Below are positions 33,205-42,600 of a stretch of DNA of 64,000 bases, piece by piece. The position numbers and the translations under genes are program-made. The stretch comes from Streptomyces ochraceiscleroticus. GTDB taxonomy: Bacteria; Actinomycetota; Actinomycetes; Streptomycetales; Streptomycetaceae. The stretch's first letter is position 1, and the number at the start of each line of letters is the position of its first letter. Below the pieces are notes generated by a model that saw only the letters and a list, made by a program, of their open reading frames with translations, was not told the origin of the DNA and did no database searches. Where the stretch lies: NCBI RefSeq assembly GCF_000720485.1, contig NZ_JOAX01000013.1, positions 124,001-188,000 of the forward strand, read 5' to 3'.

Positions 33205-34671
33205 TCAGCCCTTGAACCAGCCGGACGGGGCCGGCTTGAGGTTCTGGTAGATGTGCTTGGCCTCCTGGTACTCGCGCAGCCCCGTCGGGCCCAGCTCACG
33301 CCCCACCCCGGAGTGCCCAAACCCGCCCCACTCGGCCTGCGGGACGTACGGATGGAAGTCATTGATCCAGACCGTGCCGTGCCGCAGCCGCTGCGCCACC
33401 CGCTGCGCCCGGCTCGCGTCACTGGTCCACACGGCGCCCGCCAGCCCGTACTTGGTGTCATTGGCGAGCCGCACCGCGTCCTCCTCGTCCCGGAACCGCT
33501 CGACCGTCACCACCGGGCCGAACACCTCCTCCTGCACGATCCGCATCGACCGGTCGCAGTCGGCGTAGATGGTCGGCAGCACGAAGAAGCCGCGGGAGAG
33601 CTCGGGGGCGTCCGGACGGCGCCCGCCGCACACCAGCCGCGCGCCCTCGTTGCGGGCGACCTCCAGATAGCCCTCCACCTTCTCGCGGTGCTCGGCGGAG
33701 CTGAGCGGCCCGCTCTCGGTGTCCTCGTTCATGCCGTTGCCCAGCCGGATGCGCTGCGCCCGGTCGGCCAGCGCCTCGACGAACCGGTCGTACAGCCCTT
33801 CCTGCACGATCAGCCGCGACCCGGCCGAACACACCTGCCCGGAGTGCAGGAAGGAGGCATCCAGCGCGTAGTCCACCGCCGCGTCGAAGTCGCAGTCCTC
33901 GAACACCACATTGGGGTTTTTGCCGCCCAGCTCCAGCGCGATGTTCTTCACGTCCGCCGCGGCGCCCGCCATGATCGTGCGCCCGGTGGCCAGCCCGCCG
34001 GTGAAGGACACCATGTCCACCTCCGGGTGCTGGGTCATCGCGGCGCCGACGGTCGAGCCCGGACCGAGTACGAGATTGGCCACCCCGGGCGGCGCTCCCG
34101 CCTCCTCCAGCAGCCGGAACAGGATGATCGTCGTCAGCGGCGTCGTCTCGCTCGGCTTCAGGACGAAGGTGTTGCCCGCCGCGAGTGCGGGCGCCACCTT
34201 CCAAGTCGCCTGGAGCAGTGGATAGTTCCACGGCGCGATCAGCGCGCACACCCCGACCGGCTGGTACACCACCCGGCTCAGCACGTCCGGGCCGACGTCC
34301 ACCACCCGACCGCCGTCCTTGTCGGCGATCTCGGCGAAGTACCGGAACGCGTTCGCGATGTCCTCCACATCGAGCCGCGACTCCGCGATCGTCTTACCGG
34401 TGTCCTGCGTCTCCGTGCGCGCGATGTCCTCGAGGTCGCGCAGCAGCAGCTCGTACACCCGGTGCAGGATGTCGGCGCGGCGCCGGGTCGGGGCGTTCGC
34501 CCACTCGCCGTCGTCGAACGCGCGTCGGGCGGCCCGCACCGCCCGGTCGACGTCCGTGCCGTCCGCGTCGTCGACGGTCGTCACCACGGAGGCGTCGAAC
34601 GGATTGACCACGTCACGCCTGCCGCCCGCCGCCGCCCCCGTCCACTCACCGTCGATGTACAGGTCAGCCAT
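33205..34671 (-). CDS. betB: Betaine-aldehyde dehydrogenase-like ALDH
   Basis: This 488-residue NAD(P)-dependent aldehyde dehydrogenase has APWNYPLLQATWKVAPALAA (NAD site), the catalytic Glu in ELGGKNPNVVFED and the nucleophile Cys in FLHSGQVCSAGSRL. NDFHPYVPQAEWGGFGHSG lies near the C-terminus. That Tyr/Trp-containing segment is typical of BetB-type enzymes, which make glycine betaine, an osmoprotectant. A strong purine-rich site (GAGGAGAG) precedes the ATG. It is first in the leftward operon with the choline dehydrogenase-like gene and permease. Confidence 0.88.
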   Translation of the reverse strand: MADLYIDGEWTGAAAGGRRDVVNPFDASVVTTVDDADGTDVDRAVRAARRAFDDGEWANAPTRRRADILHRVYELLLRDLEDIARTETQDTGKTIAESRLDVEDIANAFRYFAEIADKDGGRVVDVGPDVLSRVVYQPVGVCALIAPWNYPLLQATWKVAPALAAGNTFVLKPSETTPLTTIILFRLLEEAGAPPGVANLVLGPGSTVGAAMTQHPEVDMVSFTGGLATGRTIMAGAAADVKNIALELGGKNPNVVFEDCDFDAAVDYALDASFLHSGQVCSAGSRLIVQEGLYDRFVEALADRAQRIRLGNGMNEDTESGPLSSAEHREKVEGYLEVARNEGARLVCGGRRPDAPELSRGFFVLPTIYADCDRSMRIVQEEVFGPVVTVERFRDEEDAVRLANDTKYGLAGAVWTSDASRAQRVAQRLRHGTVWINDFHPYVPQAEWGGFGHSGVGRELGPTGLREYQEAKHIYQNLKPAPSGWFKG

Positions 34672-34782
34672 CTGCCGCTCTCCTCGCTCCCCGCCACTCC
34701 GGGGCCGTACGCCGGGGCCTGGACCCGCACCATGGTCCTGAGTCGGCGGCGACGCGCGGCGGGGCGCACCGAAGGGACCCGG

Positions 34783-35628
34783 CTACGGCGGGGAAAGTGA
34801 CTCGGTCGGGCTAAGGGACGCGGCGGCCGGTCGGCGCGGGCCGCGGGCCGGGCGCCAGGTGGCGACCAGCGCGCCGGCCAGCAGCAGCTCGGCGAGGTCA
34901 CCGCCGTAGTACATGAGCTCCGCGCCGCCGCGCACCTGGTCGACCGGCGCGTGCACGCCGATGAGGAAACCGCCGTACAGGAGCTGCGAGAGCGTCGCGT
35001 GCAGGGCGACGGCCACGCCCAGGAGGACCAGCCGGGCCGGCACGCCCGGGCGCGCCGGAGCCGGGTCCGGCCCGGCCACGACCCAGGCGAAGAGGCAGCC
35101 CGAGAGCAGGAAGTGCGCGTGCACCAGCCAGTGCAGCGCGGGGCGCGCCGCGGTCACGTCGTACAGCGGCGTGCCGTACAGCAGCGCCAGCGAGCCGGTG
35201 CTCAGCACCAGCGCGGTCACCGGATGGGCCACCAGCCGCAGCGGGCGGCTGTGCAGCACGCCGGTCAGCCGCCGGGCGCTGCGGGTCGGCAGCGCCCGCA
35301 GCAGCAACGTCACCGGCGCACCGAGAACCAGCGCGAGCGGCGCGTACATCCCGATCAGCAGATGCTGGGCCATATGGCCGCGGAAGTCCCCGTGTGCGAA
35401 GGCGCCCAGCGGAGGCAACAGCGCTCCGGCGGCCAGCGCGCAGCCCGCCAGGAAACTCGCGGTGCGCCAGGGACTCCAGGCCTTCGCGGCCGGGCGCCGG
35501 GCGGCCCGCCGTACGAGCAGCAGATAGGCGGCGGCGAGCAGGACCAGCAGGCCCACGGCCACCGCCGTCGGCAGCGGACCACCGGGCAGCGGGTGCCCGC
35601 TCCCGCTGTGGTGCTCATGACCACCCAT
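34783..35628 (-). CDS. CtaG-like (caa3_CtaG) membrane protein
   Basis: This 281-residue protein has seven or so hydrophobic segments and the caa3-type CtaG pattern: FAHGDFRGHMAQHLLIGMYAPL, PVTLLLRALP, ALHWLVHAHFLLSGCLFAWVVAGPDP and MYYGGDLAELLLAGAL. CtaG proteins assist cytochrome c oxidase assembly and copper delivery. The His-rich start (MGGHEHHSG) may bind metal. Its ATG overlaps the DUF2243 stop by one base (TGATG), so they are co-translated. No oxidase subunit genes are nearby. Confidence 0.85.
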   Translation of the reverse strand: MGGHEHHSGSGHPLPGGPLPTAVAVGLLVLLAAAYLLLVRRAARRPAAKAWSPWRTASFLAGCALAAGALLPPLGAFAHGDFRGHMAQHLLIGMYAPLALVLGAPVTLLLRALPTRSARRLTGVLHSRPLRLVAHPVTALVLSTGSLALLYGTPLYDVTAARPALHWLVHAHFLLSGCLFAWVVAGPDPAPARPGVPARLVLLGVAVALHATLSQLLYGGFLIGVHAPVDQVRGGAELMYYGGDLAELLLAGALVATWRPARGPRRPAAASLSPTESLSPP

Positions 35629-36176
35629 CAGGCACTCCGTTCAGGAGCGCGTTCAGGAGCGAAGGCCCGACCACTGCGCTGGAGCGCCCAGCCTCCGAGG
35701 AGCAGCAGCGCCCCCAGCACCAGGAAGCCGACGTCCCACCAGACCTGGTACGGCCCGCCGTGCACGTGGTGGATGCCGAGAATCTGATGGTCCAGCACCC
35801 CCTCGACGAGGTTGAACAGCCCCCAGCCCGCCAGGACCCAGCCCCACAGCACCCGCGAGCCCCACACCCGCCGCCGCCCGTGCGTGACCCGGGAGTACAG
35901 CAGGGCCAGCCCGATGAGCACCGCGAGCCAGCACACGGTATGGAAGATGCCGTCCCACACGGTGTTCATCCGGAGCCCGGACACCGTATGCGGCGAGTAG
36001 TACTCAAGCCCGATGCGGTCGGTGTTCGTGCTGGTCAGCATGTGGTGCCACTGCAGGAGCTGATGCAGCAGAATCCCGTCGACGAATCCACCGAGCCCCA
36101 CACCGAGCACGACTCCCGGCAGCCGAATACTGCGCGGATCCGGCCCGGCCCGCCCCTCACCCGTAGTGCTGGCCAT
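35628..36176 (-). CDS. DUF2243 membrane protein
   Basis: This 182-residue integral membrane protein with about four helices has the family pattern GFVDGILLHQLLQWHHML, WDGIFHTVCW, NLVEGVLDHQILGIHHVHGG and WWDVGFL. The many histidines within the helices suggest metal or haem contact, but the function is unknown. It is coupled to the CtaG-like gene, and the two often occur together in actinobacteria, which hints at a shared copper or respiratory role. Confidence 0.83.
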   Translation of the reverse strand: MASTTGEGRAGPDPRSIRLPGVVLGVGLGGFVDGILLHQLLQWHHMLTSTNTDRIGLEYYSPHTVSGLRMNTVWDGIFHTVCWLAVLIGLALLYSRVTHGRRRVWGSRVLWGWVLAGWGLFNLVEGVLDHQILGIHHVHGGPYQVWWDVGFLVLGALLLLGGWALQRSGRAFAPERAPERSA

Positions 36177-36247
36177 ACAGTCGCTCCTTCCACTCCGACG
36201 CTTCGTGCCCCGGCTCCTGTACCGGCCCCGATACCGGTTCCCGCGCC

Positions 36248-36277
36248 CGGCCGTCCCTCACTCGGCCGTCCGTCACT
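36248..36277. repeat. Two tandem 15-bp repeats across a stop codon
   Basis: Units cggccgtccctcact (36248-36262) and cggccgtccgtcact (36263-36277) differ at one base; a partial third unit follows. The P-loop ATPase stop codon (36273-36275) lies in the second unit. Because 15 is divisible by three, the first unit provides a second in-frame stop. Confidence 0.6.
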
Positions 36278-36863
36278 CGGCCGCCGGAGACCGGTCCACC
36301 ATGTGCAGCACGGACCGCACGCGCTCCTCGACGGCCGCGCGCTCCAGCTCGACCGGCTCGTATCCGTACTCCGTGTACGTCTCGACCATCACCCGGTACG
36401 TACGCTCCGCCTCCTCCGGCGACTGCTTCCGCTCGGCGTCCGCCGCGTAGATCTCCGGCCAGAAGGGAGCGACCCATACGCGGCGGTGGTACCGGTACGC
36501 CTGCGCGGCGGCGTGCACATGGGCGGGCACCGGGAGCCCCTGCAGCCGGAGGTAGCCGACGATGTCGGGAAGGCCGCGGTCGAAGAAGACGGGACCGGCG
36601 GGCGGCGCGGCCGGGCCCGCGGCGAGCCGGTAGGAACGCAGCTCCCAGCACAGCATCAGCTCGGCGAACAGCTCCCGGTCGGCCCAGGGCAGCCCGTGTC
36701 CGCCGACGGCGACCTGATCCCGGATCACACCCCGGCCCGCCTCCTCGGACCGGGCGTACCCGAGCACCGCCAGCCGCTCGATGAGCGTGCTCTTGCCGGC
36801 TCCGGGGCCACCGGTGATGACGACGAAACGGTCGGAGTGCATGGATGTGGGAAGGGATGACAT
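36273..36863 (-). CDS. P-loop AAA-type ATPase/kinase-like protein
   Basis: This 196-residue cytoplasmic nucleotide-binding protein has Walker A GGPGAGKSTLIERL near residue 20 and FFDRGLPDIVGYL as Walker B-like segment with a DRG motif. A C-terminal helical part holds VMVETYTEYGYEPVEL. It fits the AAA_28/NadR-like predicted ATPase group. The ATG at 36863, with AAAGGTG upstream, is preferred over a GTG nine bases earlier. It is divergent from the SDR at 36960. No substrate can be named. Confidence 0.78.
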   Translation of the reverse strand: MSSLPTSMHSDRFVVITGGPGAGKSTLIERLAVLGYARSEEAGRGVIRDQVAVGGHGLPWADRELFAELMLCWELRSYRLAAGPAAPPAGPVFFDRGLPDIVGYLRLQGLPVPAHVHAAAQAYRYHRRVWVAPFWPEIYAADAERKQSPEEAERTYRVMVETYTEYGYEPVELERAAVEERVRSVLHMVDRSPAAE

Positions 36864-36959
36864 GAGGGACACCTTTCGTGCCGTTATCGGGGAAGGAGGG
36901 CGGTGCGTGGCAGCCTGCAGGGCACAGGCAGATCAGGGAGCGGCGGAAACGGAGGGTCC

Positions 36960-37754
36960 ATGCAGGTCGATCTCGCAGGGCGGACCGCGTTGGTTACCGG
37001 GTCGACGCAGGGGATCGGGGCGGCGATTGCCGCGGGGCTCGCGCGGTCGGGGGCGCGGGTCGGGGTCAATGGGCGGAACGCCGGGCGGGTCGAGGAGGCC
37101 GTGGCCCGGCTGGGGCAGGAGGTGCCCGGCGGGCGGTTCGTCGAGGCGGCCGGCGACGTGACGACCGAAGAGGGCGCCGCCCGGCTGGCGGAGACGCTGT
37201 CGGAGGTGGACATCCTCGTCAACAACCTCGGCGTCTTCGGCGCACAGGATCCCCTGGAGATCAGCGACGCGGAGTGGCGGCGCTACTTCGAGGTGAACGT
37301 GCTGGCCGCGGTCCGGCTCACCCGTACGTACCTGCCCGGCATGACCGGGCGCGGCTGGGGCCGCATCCAGTACATCGCCAGTGACTCGGCGGTGGTGATC
37401 CCCGCCGAGATGATCCACTACGGCATGTCGAAGACCGCGCTGCTCGCGGTGGGCCGCGGCTTCGCGAAGCAGGCGGCCGGCACCGGCGTCACGGTCAACT
37501 CCGTCATCGCCGGGCCGACGCACACCGGCGGCGTGCGGGACTTCGTGTACGAGCTGGTCGACCGTGACCTGCCGTGGGACGAGGCGCAGCGCGTCTTCAT
37601 GCGCGAGCACCGCCCGCAGTCGCTGCTGCAGCGGCTGATCGAGCCGGAGGAGATCGCCCATATGGTCGTCTACCTCAGCTCCGAGCAGGCGTCGGCGACC
37701 ACCGGCGGTGCCGTCCGTGTCGACGGCGGTTATGTCGACTCGATTCTGCCCTGA
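36960..37754 (+). CDS. Short-chain dehydrogenase/reductase
   Basis: This 264-residue classical SDR has TGSTQGIGAAIA, NNLG in place of the usual NNAG, catalytic Tyr-Lys in MIHYGMSKTALLAV, and GGAVRVDGGYVDSILP at the end. The relatively long loop after the active site (TGGVRDFVYELVDRDLPW) resembles SDRs acting on 3-oxoacyl or sugar substrates. GGAGGG lies directly upstream of the ATG. It stands alone between a divergent ATPase and a BrkB gene. Confidence 0.86.
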   Translation: MQVDLAGRTALVTGSTQGIGAAIAAGLARSGARVGVNGRNAGRVEEAVARLGQEVPGGRFVEAAGDVTTEEGAARLAETLSEVDILVNNLGVFGAQDPLEISDAEWRRYFEVNVLAAVRLTRTYLPGMTGRGWGRIQYIASDSAVVIPAEMIHYGMSKTALLAVGRGFAKQAAGTGVTVNSVIAGPTHTGGVRDFVYELVDRDLPWDEAQRVFMREHRPQSLLQRLIEPEEIAHMVVYLSSEQASATTGGAVRVDGGYVDSILP

Positions 37755-37866
37755 GCGGCACAGGCGCGGTCCGTGGCCTCCATACGGACCAGTCCGGCGG
37801 GCGGGCCGCCGTCCGGGCGGGTGAGGCTGGATATCCGATCACCCGCTTCGGAAGGTGCTGTAACCC

Positions 37867-38961
37867 ATGCAAGGGCATCAGCGAGAAGAGAACGACGGCG
37901 GCGGAGCGAGCGCCGGAGCGAGCCCCGGTGGGGGTGCCGGTGCAGGCACCGGGGCCGGAGCCGCAGCCGGGTCCGGTACGAGCGCCGGAGCCGCAACCGG
38001 CGCGGGCAACGCCGACAGGGCCGGCAGCGGCGGCCACCACCGGCGCACCCCCAAGGGCCCGGGCGATCTGCCGAAGGCGTCGTGGACGGAAGTGCTGAAG
38101 CGCACCGCCAAGGAGTTCAAGAAGGACAACCTCACCGACCTGGCCGCCGCGCTGACCTACTACGGCGTGCTGGCGATCTTCCCGGCCGTACTGGCCCTGG
38201 TCTCGATCCTGGGCCTGATGGGCAGCGGGACGCTCCAGCCGATGATCGACAACGTCGGCAAGTTCGCGCCGGGCGCCGCCCGCGACGTCATCACCAACAT
38301 GCTCAAACAGATGCAGGGCAGCCAGGGCAAGGCCGGCATCGCCCTGGTCATCGGCATCATCATCGCGCTGTGGTCGGCCTCCGGCTACATCGCGGCCTTC
38401 ATGCGCGCGTCCAACGCCGTGTACGACATCGGGGAGGGGCGGCCGGCGTGGAAGATCCTGCCGACCCGTTTCCTCATCACCGTGGTGACGGTCGTTCTGC
38501 TCGCGCTCATCAGTGTGGCCGTGGTGTTCACCGGGTCGCTGGCGCGGAAGGCGGGGGATGTCATCGGGCTCGGCAGCACCGCGATCACGGTGTGGAACAT
38601 CGCCAAATGGCCCGTGATGGTGGTGCTGGTGAGCTTCATCATCGCGCTGCTGTACTGGGCGGCGCCCAACGTCAAGCGCAGGTTCCGCTGGGTCACTCCC
38701 GGCAGCCTGCTCGCTGTAGTGCTCTGGCTGGTCGTCTCGGCGCTCTTCGCCCTCTACGTCGCCAACTTCAGCAACTACAACAAAACTTACGGCAGCCTTG
38801 CCGGGATCATCATCTTCCTGGTGTGGTTGTGGATCTCCAACCTCGCCATCCTGCTCGGTCTCGAATTCAACGCCGAGATGGAGCGGAGCCGCGCCCTGGA
38901 AGCCGGGCATCCGCGGGACGAGGAGCCGTACGTCGAACCGCGCGACACCCGGAAACTCTGA
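37867..38961 (+). CDS. YihY/BrkB-family membrane protein
   Basis: This 364-residue protein has six predicted helices and the family pattern: LTDLAAALTYYGVLAIFPAV, LWSASGYIAAFMRASNAVYD, ILPTRFLITVVTVVLLALIS, and a final helix pair ending LGLEFNAEMERSRALEAG. It was long mislabelled as ribonuclease BN; the true role is unknown, possibly transport or complement-resistance-like. The first 60 residues are a low-complexity Gly/Ala/Ser tract followed by a His-His-Arg segment, then the cytoplasmic helix KASWTEVLKRTAKEFKKDN. A terminator follows at 39013-39048. Confidence 0.88.
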   Translation: MQGHQREENDGGGASAGASPGGGAGAGTGAGAAAGSGTSAGAATGAGNADRAGSGGHHRRTPKGPGDLPKASWTEVLKRTAKEFKKDNLTDLAAALTYYGVLAIFPAVLALVSILGLMGSGTLQPMIDNVGKFAPGAARDVITNMLKQMQGSQGKAGIALVIGIIIALWSASGYIAAFMRASNAVYDIGEGRPAWKILPTRFLITVVTVVLLALISVAVVFTGSLARKAGDVIGLGSTAITVWNIAKWPVMVVLVSFIIALLYWAAPNVKRRFRWVTPGSLLAVVLWLVVSALFALYVANFSNYNKTYGSLAGIIIFLVWLWISNLAILLGLEFNAEMERSRALEAGHPRDEEPYVEPRDTRKL

Positions 38962-39012
38962 GCGAGCCCCTCACTACGCACCCGGCGGAGGACCGCCTCC
39001 GTCGTGGTGCGG

Positions 39013-39048
39013 TGCCGGGCCCGGTCCCTCGCGGAACCGGACCCGGCA
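39013..39048. terminator. Bidirectional hairpin terminator
   Basis: TGCCGGGCCCGGT (39013-39025) pairs with ACCGGACCCGGCA (39036-39048) with a single mismatch and a 10-base loop, between the convergent BrkB and small membrane protein genes. Confidence 0.72.
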
Positions 39049-39087
39049 TCGCCTTACCGGCGGCTCTCCTCCTCCCCTTCCGCGCGG

Positions 39088-39489
39088 TCAGTCCTTCTTC
39101 TTGGTGGCCTGCTCAGAGGTGTCAGAGCTCTCCGACTCCTGCTGTTCGGCCGGTTCCTGCCGCCCCGAGCGCCGCAACAGGACGGTCGCGCCGCCGACGG
39201 CCAGCGCCACCGGCCACTCCAGCGCCCCGGCGACGGCCAGCGCTCCGAGCCCGCCGTAGTACAGGAGTTCCCTGGCAGGCGGCATGGACGGCAGCCAGTC
39301 GCCGGCCGTCCGCGCGTTGTTCACCACGTCCCCCGGCGTGAAATAGGGGACGTGCAGCGGGGCGCGGACATCGAGGGTGTGCACGCTCAGGCCCTGCTTA
39401 CTGCGGTGGACGTGCGTGTCCTCGGTGGTCTCCGGCTGGGCGGTCCGTTTCGCAGCGGATTTCCGCGTGCTTTCGGCTGTACTGGGCAT
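39088..39489 (-). CDS. Small membrane protein of unknown function
   Basis: This 133-residue protein starts after GAGGAG. The first 55 residues are polar with many Thr, Arg and Lys residues. A central part (VRAPLHVPYFTPGDVVNNAR) is followed by one or two hydrophobic stretches (LLYYGGLGALAVAGAL, VALAVGGATVLL). The C-terminal tail is rich in Glu, Gln, Ser and ends KKKD, probably cytoplasmic. It is divergent from the giant P-type ATPase with 113 bases between, so the two could share control. I do not recognise the family. Confidence 0.7.
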   Translation of the reverse strand: MPSTAESTRKSAAKRTAQPETTEDTHVHRSKQGLSVHTLDVRAPLHVPYFTPGDVVNNARTAGDWLPSMPPARELLYYGGLGALAVAGALEWPVALAVGGATVLLRRSGRQEPAEQQESESSDTSEQATKKKD

Positions 39490-39602
39490 CCCAACTCCTC
39501 GTGTGGCCCGAGTACGGTGTGCTGTGCGCAATCCATTCTCGCGCGCGGCGACGCGTCGGGGCATCGGAACGAAGCGGGCGGGCACCGGCTTCGGGGGGCC
39601 GG

Positions 39603-42600
39603 ATGCCGGGAGGCGGGTGGCGGACGGTGAATGTTCCGGGGATCGGCATCGTGCACACGGTGGTGCGGACCGCGGCGAGCGCACTGGGCTCGCAGGCGCG
39701 ACCACGTACACGCATCGTCGGCGAACACGCGCACATCGCGGTGCGCGGACTACGGGACGCCGAGGAGGCGACGGCAGCGGCGGTGACAGCTGCTGTCGAG
39801 CGGCGGCTCGCCGAGCTGCCCGCCGTACGGTGGGCAGCGGCCAACGCCGTGCTCGGGCACGTGGTGGTCGCCCTGGAAGGCTCCACGGAGCTTCTCGAGA
39901 CGGCGCAGGCGCTGACCGAAGCGGTCGAGGCGGTGGAGGAGGAGCACGGGCTGACCGGCCCGCTGCCCGAACACCCCCTCGCGCCGAGCGACATCAGGCG
40001 CGCCGCGCTCTCCCTCGCGCTGCACGCGGCGGCCGCCCCGGTCGCCACCGCCGCCCAGCTCTCCCGGCGCACCCCGCTGCCGGTCGCGCTCTCCGCCCTG
40101 GTCACCATCGTCGACACCCAGCCGGCGCTGCGCCGCAGGGCGACGGCCGTGCTGGGCGCCGCCAACGTGGACGTGGCGCTGGCCGGCCTGAGCGCGCTCG
40201 CCCAGGCGGGCGCCGGCGGTCTCCCCGGGCTCGCCGTGGACGCCGTCCGGCACACCCTGCGGCTGGCCGAGACCGCAGCCCACCGCGACACCTGGGAAGC
40301 CGCGGCACCGCGCGTCGCCGGGACCGAGGAGCACGCCCGCGCCGCCGCGGCACCCGGCACGCCGCGCGAGGTGCCGCTGCGCGAGGGCCCGGTCGAGCGG
40401 TACGCGCGCCGGGCCGGATGGGTGGCCGGTACCGTCTTCGCCGGCACCCTCGCCGTCACCCGCAGGCCGGCACCCGCGGCGAGCGCGGCCCTGGCGACCG
40501 TGCCCAAACCGCCCTGGGCGGCCCGCGAGGCGTTCGCCGCCATCCTGGGCCGCGGCCTGTCCCTGCGCGGCACCCTCGTCGCCGACCCCGGTGCGCTGCG
40601 CCGGCTGGACCGCGTCGGCACCGTCGTACTGGACACCGACGCCCTGCTGACCGGCGGCCATCTGCTGGCCGACCTGGCCCCGCTGGACCCGGAGCGCTCC
40701 ACCGGCGACCTCGCCGCGACCGCGTACCGGCTCTTCGACGGACGGCACCCCACGGCGGCGCACGAGGACGACGGCTGGTCGCTGGCGCCGCTGGGGGAGC
40801 CGGGGAGCGGGGAGGAGGCGGACGCGGCGGCCCGGCTGCGCGGCGCCGGCGCCCAGCACGTACTGGCGCTGACCCACGAGGGACGGACACGCGCGCTGGC
40901 CGCCGTGGTGCCCGAACTCCACGAGATCGCCGAGGGGTTGGTCACCGCGGGCCGCCGGCCCGGGCTCACCGTCCTGGCGGCGGGCGCACACGCGGACCAC
41001 GTCGCCCTCTCCGACGCGCACGGCACGGTGCCGGGCGGCGACCGGCTGGCCGCCGCCGTCCGCGATGCGCAACGCGACGGCAGGGGCGTGCTGCTGATCT
41101 CCCGGGACCGGGCCGCGCTCGCCGCCGCGGATGTCGGCGCGGGCGTCACCGGCCGGGACGGCGTACTTCCGTGGGGCGCCGACCTGTACCTGGGCGCCGA
41201 TCTCGCGCAGGCGGCGGTGCTGGTCGCGGCGTGCGGCGCCGCCCGGCCCGTCTCGCAGCGCGGCGTACGGCTGGCCCAGGCGGCGGCCGTGGTCGGCGCG
41301 GTGGCGACGCTGGCCGGCCGGCGCAGGCGCGGCCTCGCCGCGCGCAGCCTGCTCGCCGTCAACGCGGCGGCCGCGCTCGGCATGGCACAGGGCGTATGGG
41401 CGGCCGCGCAGGCGCTGCGCACCAGCGGCACCCCGATCAGGGCGCGTCAGCCCTGGCACGCCATGACCCCGGAAACGGTACTGGACCTGACCGACGGCAC
41501 CGAGGATGGCCTGAGTACCCGTCAGGCCCGCAGCCGCACCAGGACGGCGTGGGAGCACGTGCAACAGCCCTCGCTGGTCCGGGCGGTCGCCACCGAGACC
41601 GCCAACCCGCTCACCCCGGTGCTCCTCGGCGGCGCCGCCCTGTCGGCCGGGGTCGGCGCGCTGCTCGACGCGTACATCATCGTCGGCGTCACCCTGCTCT
41701 CCGGCTGCATCGGCGGCGTCCAGCGGTACTTGGCCGACCGCGCCGTGGCCGACCTGCACCGCCGCTCGGCCGTCATGGCCCTCGCGCTGCGCGACGGCGA
41801 GGAGCGCCGGCTCCCCTCCGAAGAGCTCGTCGCGGGCGATGTCGTCGCGCTGGCCGCCGGCGATGTCGTACCGGCCGACTGCCGGCTGCTCACCGCCCGC
41901 GGCCTGGAGGCCGACGAGTCGGCGCTGACCGGCGAGTCGCTGCCGGTGGCCAAGGACGTCGCGCCCGTGCTCGCCTCGGACGTGGCCGACCGTACGTCCA
42001 TGGCGTACGAGGGGACCACCGTGGCGGCCGGCCGGGCGCGCGCCGTGGTCGTCGCGACCGGCGCCGCCACCGAAGCGGGCCGCGGCGCGCAGGCCGGGCG
42101 GGGCGCGGCGGCCCCGGTCGGCGTGGAGCGCCGCCTCGCGCAGATCACCCGCACCACGCTGCCGGTGGCGCTCGGCGCGGCCGCCACCCTGATGACCGTC
42201 GGCCTGCTGCGCGGCCGCCCCGCTCGGGAGACGGTCGGCGCGGGCGTCGGCCTCGCCGTGGCCAGCGTCCCCGAAGGGCTGCCCTTCCTGGTCTCCGCCG
42301 CCCAACTCGCCGCGGCGCGGCGGCTGTCGGCACAGGGCGTACTCGTCCGCGACCCCCGGACCATCGAGGCGGTCGGCCGCACCGACGTGCTCTGTTTCGA
42401 CAAGACCGGCACCCTCACCCACGGGCAGATAGCGCTCAGCGCCGTCTCGGCGGACGGCCGCAACCTGGCACTGGAACGCCTCACGCCCGCACATGAGGAC
42501 GTACTGGCCGCCGGGCTGCGAGCCACCCCGCGCCGGCGCCGCAAGCAGCCGTTCGCGCACGTCACCGACAGCGCCGTGGTCAGCGGCGCCGAGGAGGCGG

